40,100 bases of DNA, taken from assembly GCA_025363155.1 (NCBI GenBank), contig JANYEL010000206.1, forward strand, positions 1 through 40,100, written 5' to 3'. The stretch comes from Moraxellaceae bacterium (lineage in GTDB: Bacteria > Pseudomonadota > Gammaproteobacteria > Pseudomonadales > Moraxellaceae). Shown here one piece after another: positions 28,444 to 35,870 of the stretch (its first letter is position 1; every line of letters begins with the position of its first letter). The position numbers and the translations under genes are program-made. The notes below the pieces were generated by a model that did not search any database, had not been told where the DNA came from, and saw only the letters and a list, made by a program, of their open reading frames with translations.

Positions 28444-28829
28444 TTATTGTTGATTCGAGTGTTTGGATTGATTTCTTTAATGGTCAATCAACCCCAGCCA
28501 CACTTAAACTAAAAGACTTACTTGGTGTTCAAGTTGTTGCAACGGGCGATTTGATGCTGACCGAGGTTTTGCAAGGTTTTCGTGATGATCTTGCGTTTAA
28601 GCAGGCGAAAGCCATCTTTGCGACTGTGCCGATTTTGGATATTGGCGGACAACACGTTGCGATTTGTGCCGCAGAAAATTTTCGAGCGCTGCGTAAACAA
28701 GGCATCACCATCCGCAAGACGATTGATTGTTTGATCGCGACCTACTGTATTGAACATGGTCATACATTATTGTGTGTTGACCGAGATTTTGTGCCATTTG
28801 TGGAGAAATTGGGCTTGAAGGTTGTTTAA
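28440..28829 (+). CDS. vapC: VapC-type PIN-domain toxin ribonuclease
   Basis: A 129-residue PIN-domain protein. Acidic metal ligands are in place: D5 (IIVDSSVWID), E42 (LTEVLQGF), D96 (TIDCLIA) and D114/D116 (CVDRDF). Family members cut tRNA or rRNA when released from VapB. All key residues are intact, so it should be active. Coupled to vapB by a 4-base overlap; both genes are enclosed by two near-identical repeats. Confidence 0.92.
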   Translation: MIIVDSSVWIDFFNGQSTPATLKLKDLLGVQVVATGDLMLTEVLQGFRDDLAFKQAKAIFATVPILDIGGQHVAICAAENFRALRKQGITIRKTIDCLIATYCIEHGHTLLCVDRDFVPFVEKLGLKVV

Positions 28830-28854
28830 CTAGAGAAGCAATTTTTAACACGTA

Positions 28855-28940
28855 ATGGCTCATTGGGCATGTCGAAATGCGCGGTTTCATCTCAGATGAA
28901 TGTTGAGATGGCAACGATGACTCCGCTCAGTGAACTTAGA
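28855..28940. repeat. Downstream copy of the repeat bracketing vapBC
   Basis: 28872-28940 matches 28087-28154 with roughly five differences, one of them a single-base indel. It begins 26 bases after the vapC stop, and its last bases form the stop codon of the neighbouring minus-strand gene (28936). Confidence 0.75.
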
Positions 28941-29823
28941 TATTGTTAAAACCTTTATTCCCTTGCAATCCACCCGTATGAATTGCCAAAATTCGACTGT
29001 TCGCAGGGAAATATCCGCGTTCAATCAAATCCAAAATCCCAAACAGCATCTTGCCTGTATAAATCGGTTCGATTTCAATGTTGGTTTTGGTTTGAAAATC
29101 TTGAATAAATTCTAGCAGTTCCGGCGTGGTTTTGGCATAACCGCCAAAGTGATAATCAAGGCATAAATCCCAATTAGTTCGTGTGGTCCATTGTTTGATT
29201 TCCTCAGCTAAGAAATCGCCTTTTAGCGCAGGAAAACCTAAGATTTTCTGTTGTTTTGAGCTAGCGTTAATCATCCCAGCAATTGTACCGCCAGTGCCGA
29301 CGGCGCAGCAGATATAGTCAAAATCCTGCTTGTCTTGTTCTGTTAGGATTTCTTCGCAGCCTTGTACGGCAAGCGCATTTGTTCCGCCTTCAGGAATCAG
29401 ATAAAACTCGCCAAATTGCTGTTTCAAATGTTCGATAAAATCACTATTGGCTTTGCGTCGATAATCTGTGCGGCTGACGAAATGGAGTTGCATGCCCTGC
29501 GCTTGCGCCAATTTGAGCGTTGGATTGTCTTGAATCTTATCCGCGATTTCTTCACCACGAATCATGCCAATGGTTTTAAAACCATGCTCTGAACCTGCCG
29601 CAGCAACGGCGGCAATATGATTGGAGTATGCGCCACCAAAGGTCAGCAAGGTGTTGCAACCTTGCTGACGTGCAGCAATTAGATTGTATTTCAGCTTACG
29701 AAATTTATTGCCCGAAATCGTCGGATGTAACTGGTCTTCACGCTTAATGGATAGGGTAATCCCGTGTGGAAAAGTAAAAGACAGTTTTTGATTTTCGCTG
29801 GACTGTTGTGGGATGAGCATCAT
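28936..29823 (-). CDS. PLP-dependent ACC deaminase / D-cysteine desulfhydrase family enzyme
   Basis: A 295-residue fold-type II pyridoxal phosphate enzyme. The cofactor lysine is K40 in TISGNKFRKLKYN; AYSNH (66-70) and VGTGGTIAGM contact substrate and phosphate; the late motif AIHTGGLQGN is typical of the family. Members either deaminate 1-aminocyclopropane-1-carboxylate or release sulphide from D-cysteine; sequence reading alone does not separate these, and D-cysteine desulfhydrase is the commoner role outside plant associates. An adjacent ATG pair gives the start. Divergent from the acyl-CoA synthetase. The stop codon lies in the vapBC-flanking repeat. Confidence 0.87.
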   Translation of the reverse strand: MMLIPQQSSENQKLSFTFPHGITLSIKREDQLHPTISGNKFRKLKYNLIAARQQGCNTLLTFGGAYSNHIAAVAAAGSEHGFKTIGMIRGEEIADKIQDNPTLKLAQAQGMQLHFVSRTDYRRKANSDFIEHLKQQFGEFYLIPEGGTNALAVQGCEEILTEQDKQDFDYICCAVGTGGTIAGMINASSKQQKILGFPALKGDFLAEEIKQWTTRTNWDLCLDYHFGGYAKTTPELLEFIQDFQTKTNIEIEPIYTGKMLFGILDLIERGYFPANSRILAIHTGGLQGNKGFNNI

Positions 29824-29994
29824 TTTTTAACGCGTGAATTGACTTGATCATTATACGGCTGAACGCATGGCAATAACTGCTGGAAAGTTGGTGTTGATCT
29901 GATCATATCTGATATTGACTCGCTCTCATGCTTGGGATAAATGTGTAGCACGATAAAAGCCATCAAATTATAATGCATCACAAGGATATAAAGA

Positions 29995-31695
29995 ATGACC
30001 AACGATACGCCTGCAAGTCTGCATAATTTAGTCAATTGCCTTCTACATTGGGAAAAAACAAAACCTGATGCGATCTATTTAACCCAGCCTTATGCGGATG
30101 GTCGTGTTGTCGATTACACATGGCGTGAAGTCGCTGATCAAGCACGACGCGGTGCGGCTTATTTGCTGTCTTTGAATTTTCCACAGGGTAGCAATATAGG
30201 CATTCTCGGCAAGAATAGTGCTCACTGGATTATTGCTGATCTTGCGATTTGGCTGGCGGGGCATGTCAGCGTGCCGTTGTATTCGACTCTGAATGCCGAA
30301 ACTGCGCAATATATCTTGCAGGATAGTGAAGCGAAACTACTGATTCTCGGCAAGATGGATGGCACGACAGACACTTGGAATGATGTGAAAGATCATTTGC
30401 CGCCAGACTTGCCGATCGTGAGTTTACCGATGTCACCACGTCAGGATGTGGTGCAATGGTTGGATCTGATGAAGCAGCATCAACCGCTGCAAGATCAATA
30501 TATTGTCCAGCGCGATGACAATGCACTGGCAACGATAGTCTATACCTCGGGTAGCACAGGTCAGCCTAAAGGCGTGATGCACAGTTTCCGCACTATGACG
30601 GGCGGGATGCAGGGTCTCAAAGATGAGATGGGCGTGACCGAAAATGATCGCATGCTCTCATATCTCCCTTTGGCGCATGTGGCTGAGCGTGCCGCAGTGG
30701 AAACCAATTCGCTGTATTCAGGTTTTCGAGTGTATTTTGCTGAAGCGCTCGAGACTTTTCAGGCGGATATGAAGCGCGCGCGTCCTACGATTTTCTTCTC
30801 TGTGCCTCGGCTGTGGACTAAGTTTTATCTGACGATCAATCATAAGATTTCGCCTGCCAAACAACGCATTTTGTTTGCGATTCCGTTTATCTCCAAGATT
30901 GTGAAGAAGAAGATTCTGACCGAACTCGGTATGGATCAGATTCGTTTTGCGTTGACGGGCGCGGCGCCTTTACCGCCAGATATTATTATGTGGTATCGAA
31001 AGTTGGGTCTGGAGTTACTTGAGGTCTATGGCATGAGTGAGGATTTTGGTAACTCTCATTTGTGTCGTCCGGGGAAAGTTCGCATTGGTTATGTGGGGAG
31101 TGCGACGCCAGGGACGTTGAGTCGTATTGCTGAGAATGGCGAACTTGAAGTGAAAAGCCCGAGTCTGATGTTGGGCTATTACAAACTACCTGAAAAAACC
31201 GCCGCAGAGATGACACCTGATGGTTATTTCAAAACGGGTGATCGGGGTGAGTTCGATGAGGAGGGGCGGCTGCGGATTACGGGGCGCGTGAAGGAGTTGT
31301 TTAAGACCAGTAAGGGTAAATATATTGCGCCTGCGCCGATTGAGAATAAATTTAATCATCCTCGTTTAGAGGTGACGTGTGTGACGGGGCCGAATCTGCC
31401 GCAACCGTTTATTTTGCTGATGTTGTCGCTGGATACGCGTCAGGCTTTGGATCAGGGACGGCTGAGTTGTGATGTGCTGACCCGTGAGTTTGATCAGTTG
31501 CTCATTCAAGTCAATACGACTTTGGAAGATCATGAGAAGTTGGCGTTTGCGGTGGTGGTGAAGGATCAGTGGACGATGGAAAATGGTTTCCTGACGCCGA
31601 CGATGAAGATTAAGCGGAATGTGATTGAGGCGCGTTATTTGCCGTTTGCGGAGGTTTGGCAGGTGAGGAGTGCGAAAGTGATTTGGGAGGAGTGA
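29995..31695 (+). CDS. AMP-binding long-chain acyl-CoA synthetase
   Basis: A 566-residue ANL-superfamily enzyme that activates a carboxylic acid as acyl-AMP, then acyl-CoA. The P-loop IVYTSGSTGQPKG is at about 181-193, then YLPLAHVAER, the adenine motif VYGMSED (about 343-349), KTGDRGEFDEEGRLRITGR (about 413-431) and the C-terminal lysine region LTPTMKIKR. The SYLPLAHVAER and P(R)LW features match long-chain fatty acyl or eukaryotic-type ACSL enzymes; exact chain length is unknown. AAGGAT is 8-9 bases before the ATG. Its 3' third is notably G-rich on the coding strand. Confidence 0.9.
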   Translation: MTNDTPASLHNLVNCLLHWEKTKPDAIYLTQPYADGRVVDYTWREVADQARRGAAYLLSLNFPQGSNIGILGKNSAHWIIADLAIWLAGHVSVPLYSTLNAETAQYILQDSEAKLLILGKMDGTTDTWNDVKDHLPPDLPIVSLPMSPRQDVVQWLDLMKQHQPLQDQYIVQRDDNALATIVYTSGSTGQPKGVMHSFRTMTGGMQGLKDEMGVTENDRMLSYLPLAHVAERAAVETNSLYSGFRVYFAEALETFQADMKRARPTIFFSVPRLWTKFYLTINHKISPAKQRILFAIPFISKIVKKKILTELGMDQIRFALTGAAPLPPDIIMWYRKLGLELLEVYGMSEDFGNSHLCRPGKVRIGYVGSATPGTLSRIAENGELEVKSPSLMLGYYKLPEKTAAEMTPDGYFKTGDRGEFDEEGRLRITGRVKELFKTSKGKYIAPAPIENKFNHPRLEVTCVTGPNLPQPFILLMLSLDTRQALDQGRLSCDVLTREFDQLLIQVNTTLEDHEKLAFAVVVKDQWTMENGFLTPTMKIKRNVIEARYLPFAEVWQVRSAKVIWEE

Positions 31696-31710
31696 TTCTA
31701 CGGTGGGAGT

Positions 31711-31730
31711 TTGATGGGTTAAAACCCAGC
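31711..31730. repeat. Third copy of the TGGGTTAAAACCCA palindrome
   Basis: TGGGTTAAAACCCA (31715-31728), preceded by TTGA as in the copy at 4548. It lies between the convergent ends of the acyl-CoA synthetase and the YiiX-like gene and may double as a hairpin at the transcript ends. Confidence 0.6.
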
Positions 31731-31776
31731 CTGCGCTTGCTGATAAATGGCTGTTGTCGGTGCGCGGCAAACACTT

Positions 31777-32544
31777 TCAGGATGATTCATTCGCTGCATC
31801 CCATGTCAAATTTTTATAGTCGAAATCTTTTGGAATGCTTGGGTTAATGACTTGGAAATAAGGCGATAAATCAAAGTCACGCGGTACATAGAGACTGTGA
31901 TGCTGGACTCGGATGATTTCTTCAATGCAATCGGGACATTGATCTAAGCGTGCGATGCGATCAATGATCGGTAATATTGGGTAATGAATGGATTGGAATG
32001 CTTGAGCGACAAGGGTTGAGCAAATTGCGCGTGAAGGATCGCCGCTGCCGAGGACAAGCATGTTTCTGCGAAGTTGTACTGATACGGGAGAGTTAATCAG
32101 ATACCTCGCCAAATCAAAGACATTTCGAATGTCATATTGATGTCCAATTCTCTTGATTACAAAATCTGCGACCTGCGTACATTCTTCGGTATTGAGTCCA
32201 ATCGGTCGGCAGATACGGACATTCTGACCATTAAACTCTGCAATACTTACACTTCTCACGCCTTCGGTAATATCTGCTTCGACAAACACATGCGTTAGAT
32301 TGCAGCCTGAATCTGCCAATCGTGTACCCACAAAAAGCGCAGCATGTGACCATGATGACTGGGAGAGGTATTTAATTGCACCACTGATTCGACTATCACC
32401 TTCGACCAGCAGTACATCACCGATTTGTAGATGAGCCAATAATTGTGTAGGTGAGGGTGGTAATGTCGCGCGATGAATATGCGTGGTACGCGTTAAAAAT
32501 CGCGCCAGTACTCGGCCAAAATATCGCAGTAACCAAGACAACAT
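31777..32544 (-). CDS. YiiX-like permuted NlpC/P60 (papain-like) protein
   Basis: A 255-residue protein of the circularly permuted NlpC/P60 group (YiiX/YebB-like). The His motif SQSSWSHAALFVG comes first, an acidic VEADITEGV follows, and the catalytic Cys appears late in RAICSTLVAQAF, which is the permuted order. The opening LQIGDVLLVEG is the usual strand entry. Members are thought to act on amide, ester or thioester bonds, possibly of lipids. ATG 32544 is chosen because AAGGAG lies 6 bases ahead; the open frame extends 17 codons further. The N-terminus (LSWLLRYFGRVLARFL) is an amphipathic or membrane helix. Confidence 0.8.
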   Translation of the reverse strand: MLSWLLRYFGRVLARFLTRTTHIHRATLPPSPTQLLAHLQIGDVLLVEGDSRISGAIKYLSQSSWSHAALFVGTRLADSGCNLTHVFVEADITEGVRSVSIAEFNGQNVRICRPIGLNTEECTQVADFVIKRIGHQYDIRNVFDLARYLINSPVSVQLRRNMLVLGSGDPSRAICSTLVAQAFQSIHYPILPIIDRIARLDQCPDCIEEIIRVQHHSLYVPRDFDLSPYFQVINPSIPKDFDYKNLTWDAANESS

Positions 32545-32822
32545 GACCATCTCCTTGCGTTCAAAGGTGTGCAGGATAAGTGGAAGCGCAAACATCGGTT
32601 GCTTGTTTTACCCCACCTAATCTTTAGACGCTGAAATGGTCAGTTTGTTACGAGATGAGGATTAAACGCTGACGCTTCATGGATACATATTGTCATGCAT
32701 TGCCTGCAAAACTCAACATGAGGCATGAAAGCGTGCGCCTATACTTAATCAAATCAAAGACATTGATCCTGCGATTAATCGGTGTTTTTGATTTTTAGAT
32801 CATGTATTTAGGAGAAACGATC

Positions 32823-33185
32823 ATGATTCACGCCGAATTATTACGTGATCAAGGCATCCTCATCATTACGCCAGAAGGTGCGCTGCAACAATCCGATTTT
32901 ACGGAGCTTGGGCAGCTTGTGGATCCTTTTATTGAGGCGAAGGGCGAGTTGCATGGCTTGATGATTTATACCAAGACATTTCCGCATTGGGATAGTTTTA
33001 AAGCGTTACTGACTCACTTTAAGTTTGTCAAAAATCACCAGCAACATATCCGTAAGATAGCAGCAGTTTCTGACAATACGGTTTTGTCGATTGCGCCAAG
33101 TATCGTGACGCATTTTATCCATGCGGAAGTACGACATTTTAATTATACCGATAGGGATGCTGCACTGGCTTGGTTGAAGGTTTGA
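32823..33185 (+). CDS. SpoIIAA-like STAS-domain protein
   Basis: A 120-residue soluble protein of the SpoIIAA-like group (STAS fold; Pfam SpoIIAA-like). Typical stretches are ILIITPEGALQQSDFTEL, GLMIYTKTFPHWDSFKALLTHFKFVK and IRKIAAVSDN, ending FNYTDRDAALAWL. Functions in this group are poorly known. ATG 32823 follows AGGAG at 8 bases; an upstream in-frame ATG at 32802 is not needed. Divergent from the YiiX-like gene with about 280 bp between starts, no other gene in that gap. Confidence 0.85.
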   Translation: MIHAELLRDQGILIITPEGALQQSDFTELGQLVDPFIEAKGELHGLMIYTKTFPHWDSFKALLTHFKFVKNHQQHIRKIAAVSDNTVLSIAPSIVTHFIHAEVRHFNYTDRDAALAWLKV

Positions 33186-33206
33186 GTTTAAGTAGGATTG
33201 AAGGAG

Positions 33207-33424
33207 TTATCCCCAAAAAAATACATTTCCGTATAAAGGTTTGGTTGTTTTGCTGTATCAGCTCGGTTATGAAAAAACTGAAATGGCTGGCTGTCGTGTT
33301 CGCATTTTTTAATGCGAAAACTGAACATATGATCTTAATGCATAGACCTCATCCCGAGAGTGAAATCAAAGGTGGGGCGTTGAAAGCGGTAAAACTGGCA
33401 CTCAAGCAGGAGGGTTTTTTATGA
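33207..33424 (+). pseudogene. hicA: Frameshifted hicA toxin gene
   Basis: Two frames together read as a HicA toxin. Upstream, LLYQLGYEKTEMAGCRVRIF ends at a TAA created in a run of six T (33305-33310). One T fewer would continue directly into NAKTEHMILMHRPHPESEIK and GGALKAVKLALKQEGFL in the frame that ends at 33424. The HRPHP and KGA..AV..xLKQ pattern is that of the longer HicA group, whose members inhibit translation by mRNA cleavage. No proper start codon is seen for the first part, so the 5' end may also be damaged. The 3' end still overlaps hicB by ATGA. Confidence 0.7.
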
Positions 33425-33609
33425 GTTATTTAACATACAAAGGCTACCTCGGTACAATTGAGCCTGATCAACCATTTAATAAAGGTACGTTTAATGTTCG
33501 GATTAGTCCTGAATTACATCGTCAAGCGGTTTTAGCATCGGGCGATCACTCTCACAATGCGTTTGTCAGTGATGCTATTCAGGAAAAGTTAGTTCGTTTG
33601 GGTGTTTGA
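33421..33609 (+). CDS. hicB: Shortened HicB-like antitoxin
   Basis: A 62-residue frame with both ends of a HicB antitoxin: the opening YKGYLGTIEPD, and the C-terminal ribbon-helix-helix part FNVRISPELHRQAVLASGDHS plus AFVSDAIQEKL. Full HicB proteins of this type have about 100-115 residues; roughly 45-55 residues of the central domain are missing between D16 and Q18. The remaining DNA-binding part could still act as a repressor or be a relic. It is preceded by the frameshifted hicA. Confidence 0.7.
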   Translation: MSYLTYKGYLGTIEPDQPFNKGTFNVRISPELHRQAVLASGDHSHNAFVSDAIQEKLVRLGV

Positions 33610-33688
33610 TATTTGTTTGATTTATTGGTGGGCGAGTATTGAATATCGGTTTGTCGCAATGCCCTTTGGTTATTGCGACCTACGCGTG

Positions 33689-34375
33689 CTAAGTTGTTCC
33701 CAACAGTTCGGTGACAGATAAAGACTCTATATTCCATTTTGGGTTTATAGGGTAATTAGTGATAGTCTTTGGTGCACGGTCCTCATCAGGGCTAATTCTT
33801 TGATAGAACTTTCTTTTAAGATAAACATGTTGTCTGACTATATTAAAGTCTAGTCGATAGTCTCCTCGACCATCTTGTCCCGTTAGAAATTTGAGCTGAA
33901 ATCCTTTACGTATCTTAGCTATCCCAACAAATCTGATGTAATCCATATGTTGCATGAATTTTCTGCCAGTCCATATACGGTTTGATATTTTTGGATTAGA
34001 TAATACGGATACGAAAATATAGTCTTTCTCATTAGAATCTTCGCTGAAACATTTACTTCTTTCTAATTCAGTTGTGTTTTCATTGGTAAGTTTTGAATTT
34101 TTTGGCTTCAATATAGCAATATAATCTTGGGCTCCATCCATATTGAGATCTGATTTTATTTCAGATATTACTTGATATCTATTTGATACTAGAAGCTTAC
34201 TAAAGAGGTTTGTAAAACGCTCCTTATCATTTGGATCACATGCTTCACTAAAAGTTTTTTTTACAAGCCAAGCATTAGAACCATCCTTAGTGCTTGCAAA
34301 GGTAGATTGATATGCAATGTTCGTCAAAAGTAATACCAGCACAAAGTATTTGTAATAGCTAATTCTACCTATCAT
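33689..34375 (-). CDS. Exported protein, candidate immunity partner of the PAAR-linked effector
   Basis: A 228-residue protein of no family I recognise. Residues 1-27 form a signal peptide (YFVLVLLLTNIAYQSTFAS). The mature part contains SDLNMDGAQDYIAIL, a D-x-N-x-D-G-x-x-D loop as in calcium-binding or FG-GAP-like repeats, and two cysteines. ATG 34375 overlaps the stop of the preceding gene (TAATG), with AAGGAAG ahead, so translation is coupled. Position after a PAAR gene and a putative effector, plus export to the periplasm, fits an immunity protein; this is inference. Codon and base use are AT-rich compared with nuo or valS. Confidence 0.6.
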   Translation of the reverse strand: MIGRISYYKYFVLVLLLTNIAYQSTFASTKDGSNAWLVKKTFSEACDPNDKERFTNLFSKLLVSNRYQVISEIKSDLNMDGAQDYIAILKPKNSKLTNENTTELERSKCFSEDSNEKDYIFVSVLSNPKISNRIWTGRKFMQHMDYIRFVGIAKIRKGFQLKFLTGQDGRGDYRLDFNIVRQHVYLKRKFYQRISPDEDRAPKTITNYPINPKWNIESLSVTELLGTT

Positions 34376-35196
34376 TAAGGTTCTTCCTTCCAAAAAACAG
34401 TGTATCCTGCTGTAGAAACTGCAATTAGTTTTGGTGCATTAATTACTCCTGTTGTATAGAAAAAATCTCCAGTTTGTATATTGATATGCGAAGGAAAAAC
34501 ATTCTGAGGAATATGGTAGGGCGTTGAGCCATAATGCACAGTCCCAGTGGTATATTTAGATAAAATCTTGGCAAGAAACTGATCATAAATGGCTTTTGGG
34601 ATGAAAATACTTTTGTGTTCTTCAAATTTATTTTGAGGAGTACCGTTAGGGCTCAGAAGTCCCCATGCGAGAAAGTCGATTCCATCCCACAATATGGCGG
34701 CTCCAGAAGGGTCAGGTAACCCTATTAAGGATTGTAGTATGCCTTTACGAGAAAATTTTGCTCGAACTGTATTTTGTGAATCTGGCAACGGTATTTTATC
34801 TGATTGGCTGACCGATGAAAAACTACTCATTAACTTTGAGTAAAGATGAGATGTCTGACCGTGACAAGCATTTAATGCAGCAAATGCCAGATAAATATAT
34901 TCATTTTCATCAGTTGATAAACCTTCTTGCATGATGATATTGCAACATATTTGAAATTTGATATGCGTAATATCTAACCTAACTGCTCCATTATAGGTTG
35001 CATTTTCACCATTACCAGTTTTACCTGTGCAAGCGTATACATCATTAACATTCCCTGTTTTGGTTGTTAGATGACCTTCAAACTTGCCCGAAATTTTATT
35101 GTAGTAATATCCATTGCTCGCTGTATCTGGAACTGTAAGTGCTTGTAGAGAATTGGGCGTAGTATTCGTTAAACCAGAGCCAAGAGGTGCATTCAT
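34375..35196 (-). CDS. Putative PAAR-linked effector of unknown fold
   Basis: A 273-residue protein without signal peptide or membrane helix, directly after a PAAR-domain gene (2 bases apart) and coupled to an exported protein. I do not recognise the family. The segment IIMQEGLSTDENEYIYLAFAA (split; E91 central) resembles the helix around the catalytic Glu of some cell-wall hydrolases, and ILWDGIDFLAWGL (about 168-180) is a distinctive Trp/Asp/Gly motif. A peptidoglycan target would suit a partner with a signal peptide, but nothing here proves it. Base composition is AT-rich relative to flanking housekeeping genes. Confidence 0.55.
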   Translation of the reverse strand: MNAPLGSGLTNTTPNSLQALTVPDTASNGYYYNKISGKFEGHLTTKTGNVNDVYACTGKTGNGENATYNGAVRLDITHIKFQICCNIIMQEGLSTDENEYIYLAFAALNACHGQTSHLYSKLMSSFSSVSQSDKIPLPDSQNTVRAKFSRKGILQSLIGLPDPSGAAILWDGIDFLAWGLLSPNGTPQNKFEEHKSIFIPKAIYDQFLAKILSKYTTGTVHYGSTPYHIPQNVFPSHINIQTGDFFYTTGVINAPKLIAVSTAGYTVFWKEEP

Positions 35197-35198
35197 AT

Positions 35199-35690
35199 TT
35201 ATTTTTCCAAATGGCCAACATGTATTTTTAATTCTTGTGCGCCATCAGTGACATGTCGTTGCGTTTTCCCTGCACTATCAGTCACACAATGTACGATCTC
35301 GCCTGATGGCAATTTCATTGTATAAGCGAAATTAGCCATCACATTTCCAGCAGTATCTTTCAAAACGAATTGATGATCATAAATTTGTTGGGTTGCTGCC
35401 TTACTTGAACTAGTATTTCCTCCAGCTTGCTTATCACCACCCACAAGACGCTGATTCGGCATCAAAGTCGCTCCGCAAGTAAACATATCTCCAGCAAATG
35501 CAACTGGCTTGCCAAACATGATGATGCTTTGATTGCTCATGATGAGCGTAGACCACACCTTGCATTTAGGACAGACGAACCCATCTCCAGCACGTAAAAA
35601 TGCCATTCCGTTCGCGATTGCCTGTTGTTGTGTCGCCATGACAGTACCACCATGATCGGTCGTCGCCGTCATCATGCCAAATGGAATCAT
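35199..35690 (-). CDS. PAAR-domain protein
   Basis: A 163-residue protein whose first half shows PAAR features: repeated Gly-Asp turns (TDHGGTV, RAGDGFVCPKC, PVAFAGDMFTCGATL), closely spaced cysteines (C40, C43, C72) and short beta-strands. PAAR proteins cap the type VI secretion spike and carry effectors. The second half (about 100-163: HQFVLKDTAGNVMANFAYTM, VTDSAGKTQRHVTDG) looks like a small beta domain as found in spike-linked adaptors. GGAAAC precedes the ATG at good spacing. It is the first gene of a three-gene unit; no other type VI genes are in the window. Confidence 0.8.
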   Translation of the reverse strand: MIPFGMMTATTDHGGTVMATQQQAIANGMAFLRAGDGFVCPKCKVWSTLIMSNQSIIMFGKPVAFAGDMFTCGATLMPNQRLVGGDKQAGGNTSSSKAATQQIYDHQFVLKDTAGNVMANFAYTMKLPSGEIVHCVTDSAGKTQRHVTDGAQELKIHVGHLEK

Positions 35691-35823
35691 TTTTGTTTCC
35701 TAAAAGTAATTATAGTTTTGGTTAAAGATATAGTTTCTAATTATGTGACTTGGTTTGCGTTTTAATTATTGTTAACAATATCTTATGGTTATTGTAATAG
35801 ATGGGATTTCATTTTTCAAATTT

Positions 35824-35862
35824 GGAAACGTAAGCTGAAGGCTTGCCGCAGCTTACGTTTCC
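35824..35862. repeat. Long perfect hairpin between valS and the PAAR gene
   Basis: GGAAACGTAAGCTG (35824-35837) and its exact inverse (35849-35862) form a 14-bp stem with an 11-base loop, starting 8 bases past the valS stop. Neither side has a clear T-run, so it is at best an atypical valS terminator; it may instead stabilise the mRNA 3' end. Confidence 0.55.
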
Positions 35863-35870
35863 TATAAACC

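Noticed and set aside
33170-33424. 84-codon frame as an intact small protein
   Set aside because: Its first half has no family likeness, and only the second half matches HicA; the other frame supplies the HicA-like N-terminal part, so a frameshifted pseudogene explains it better.
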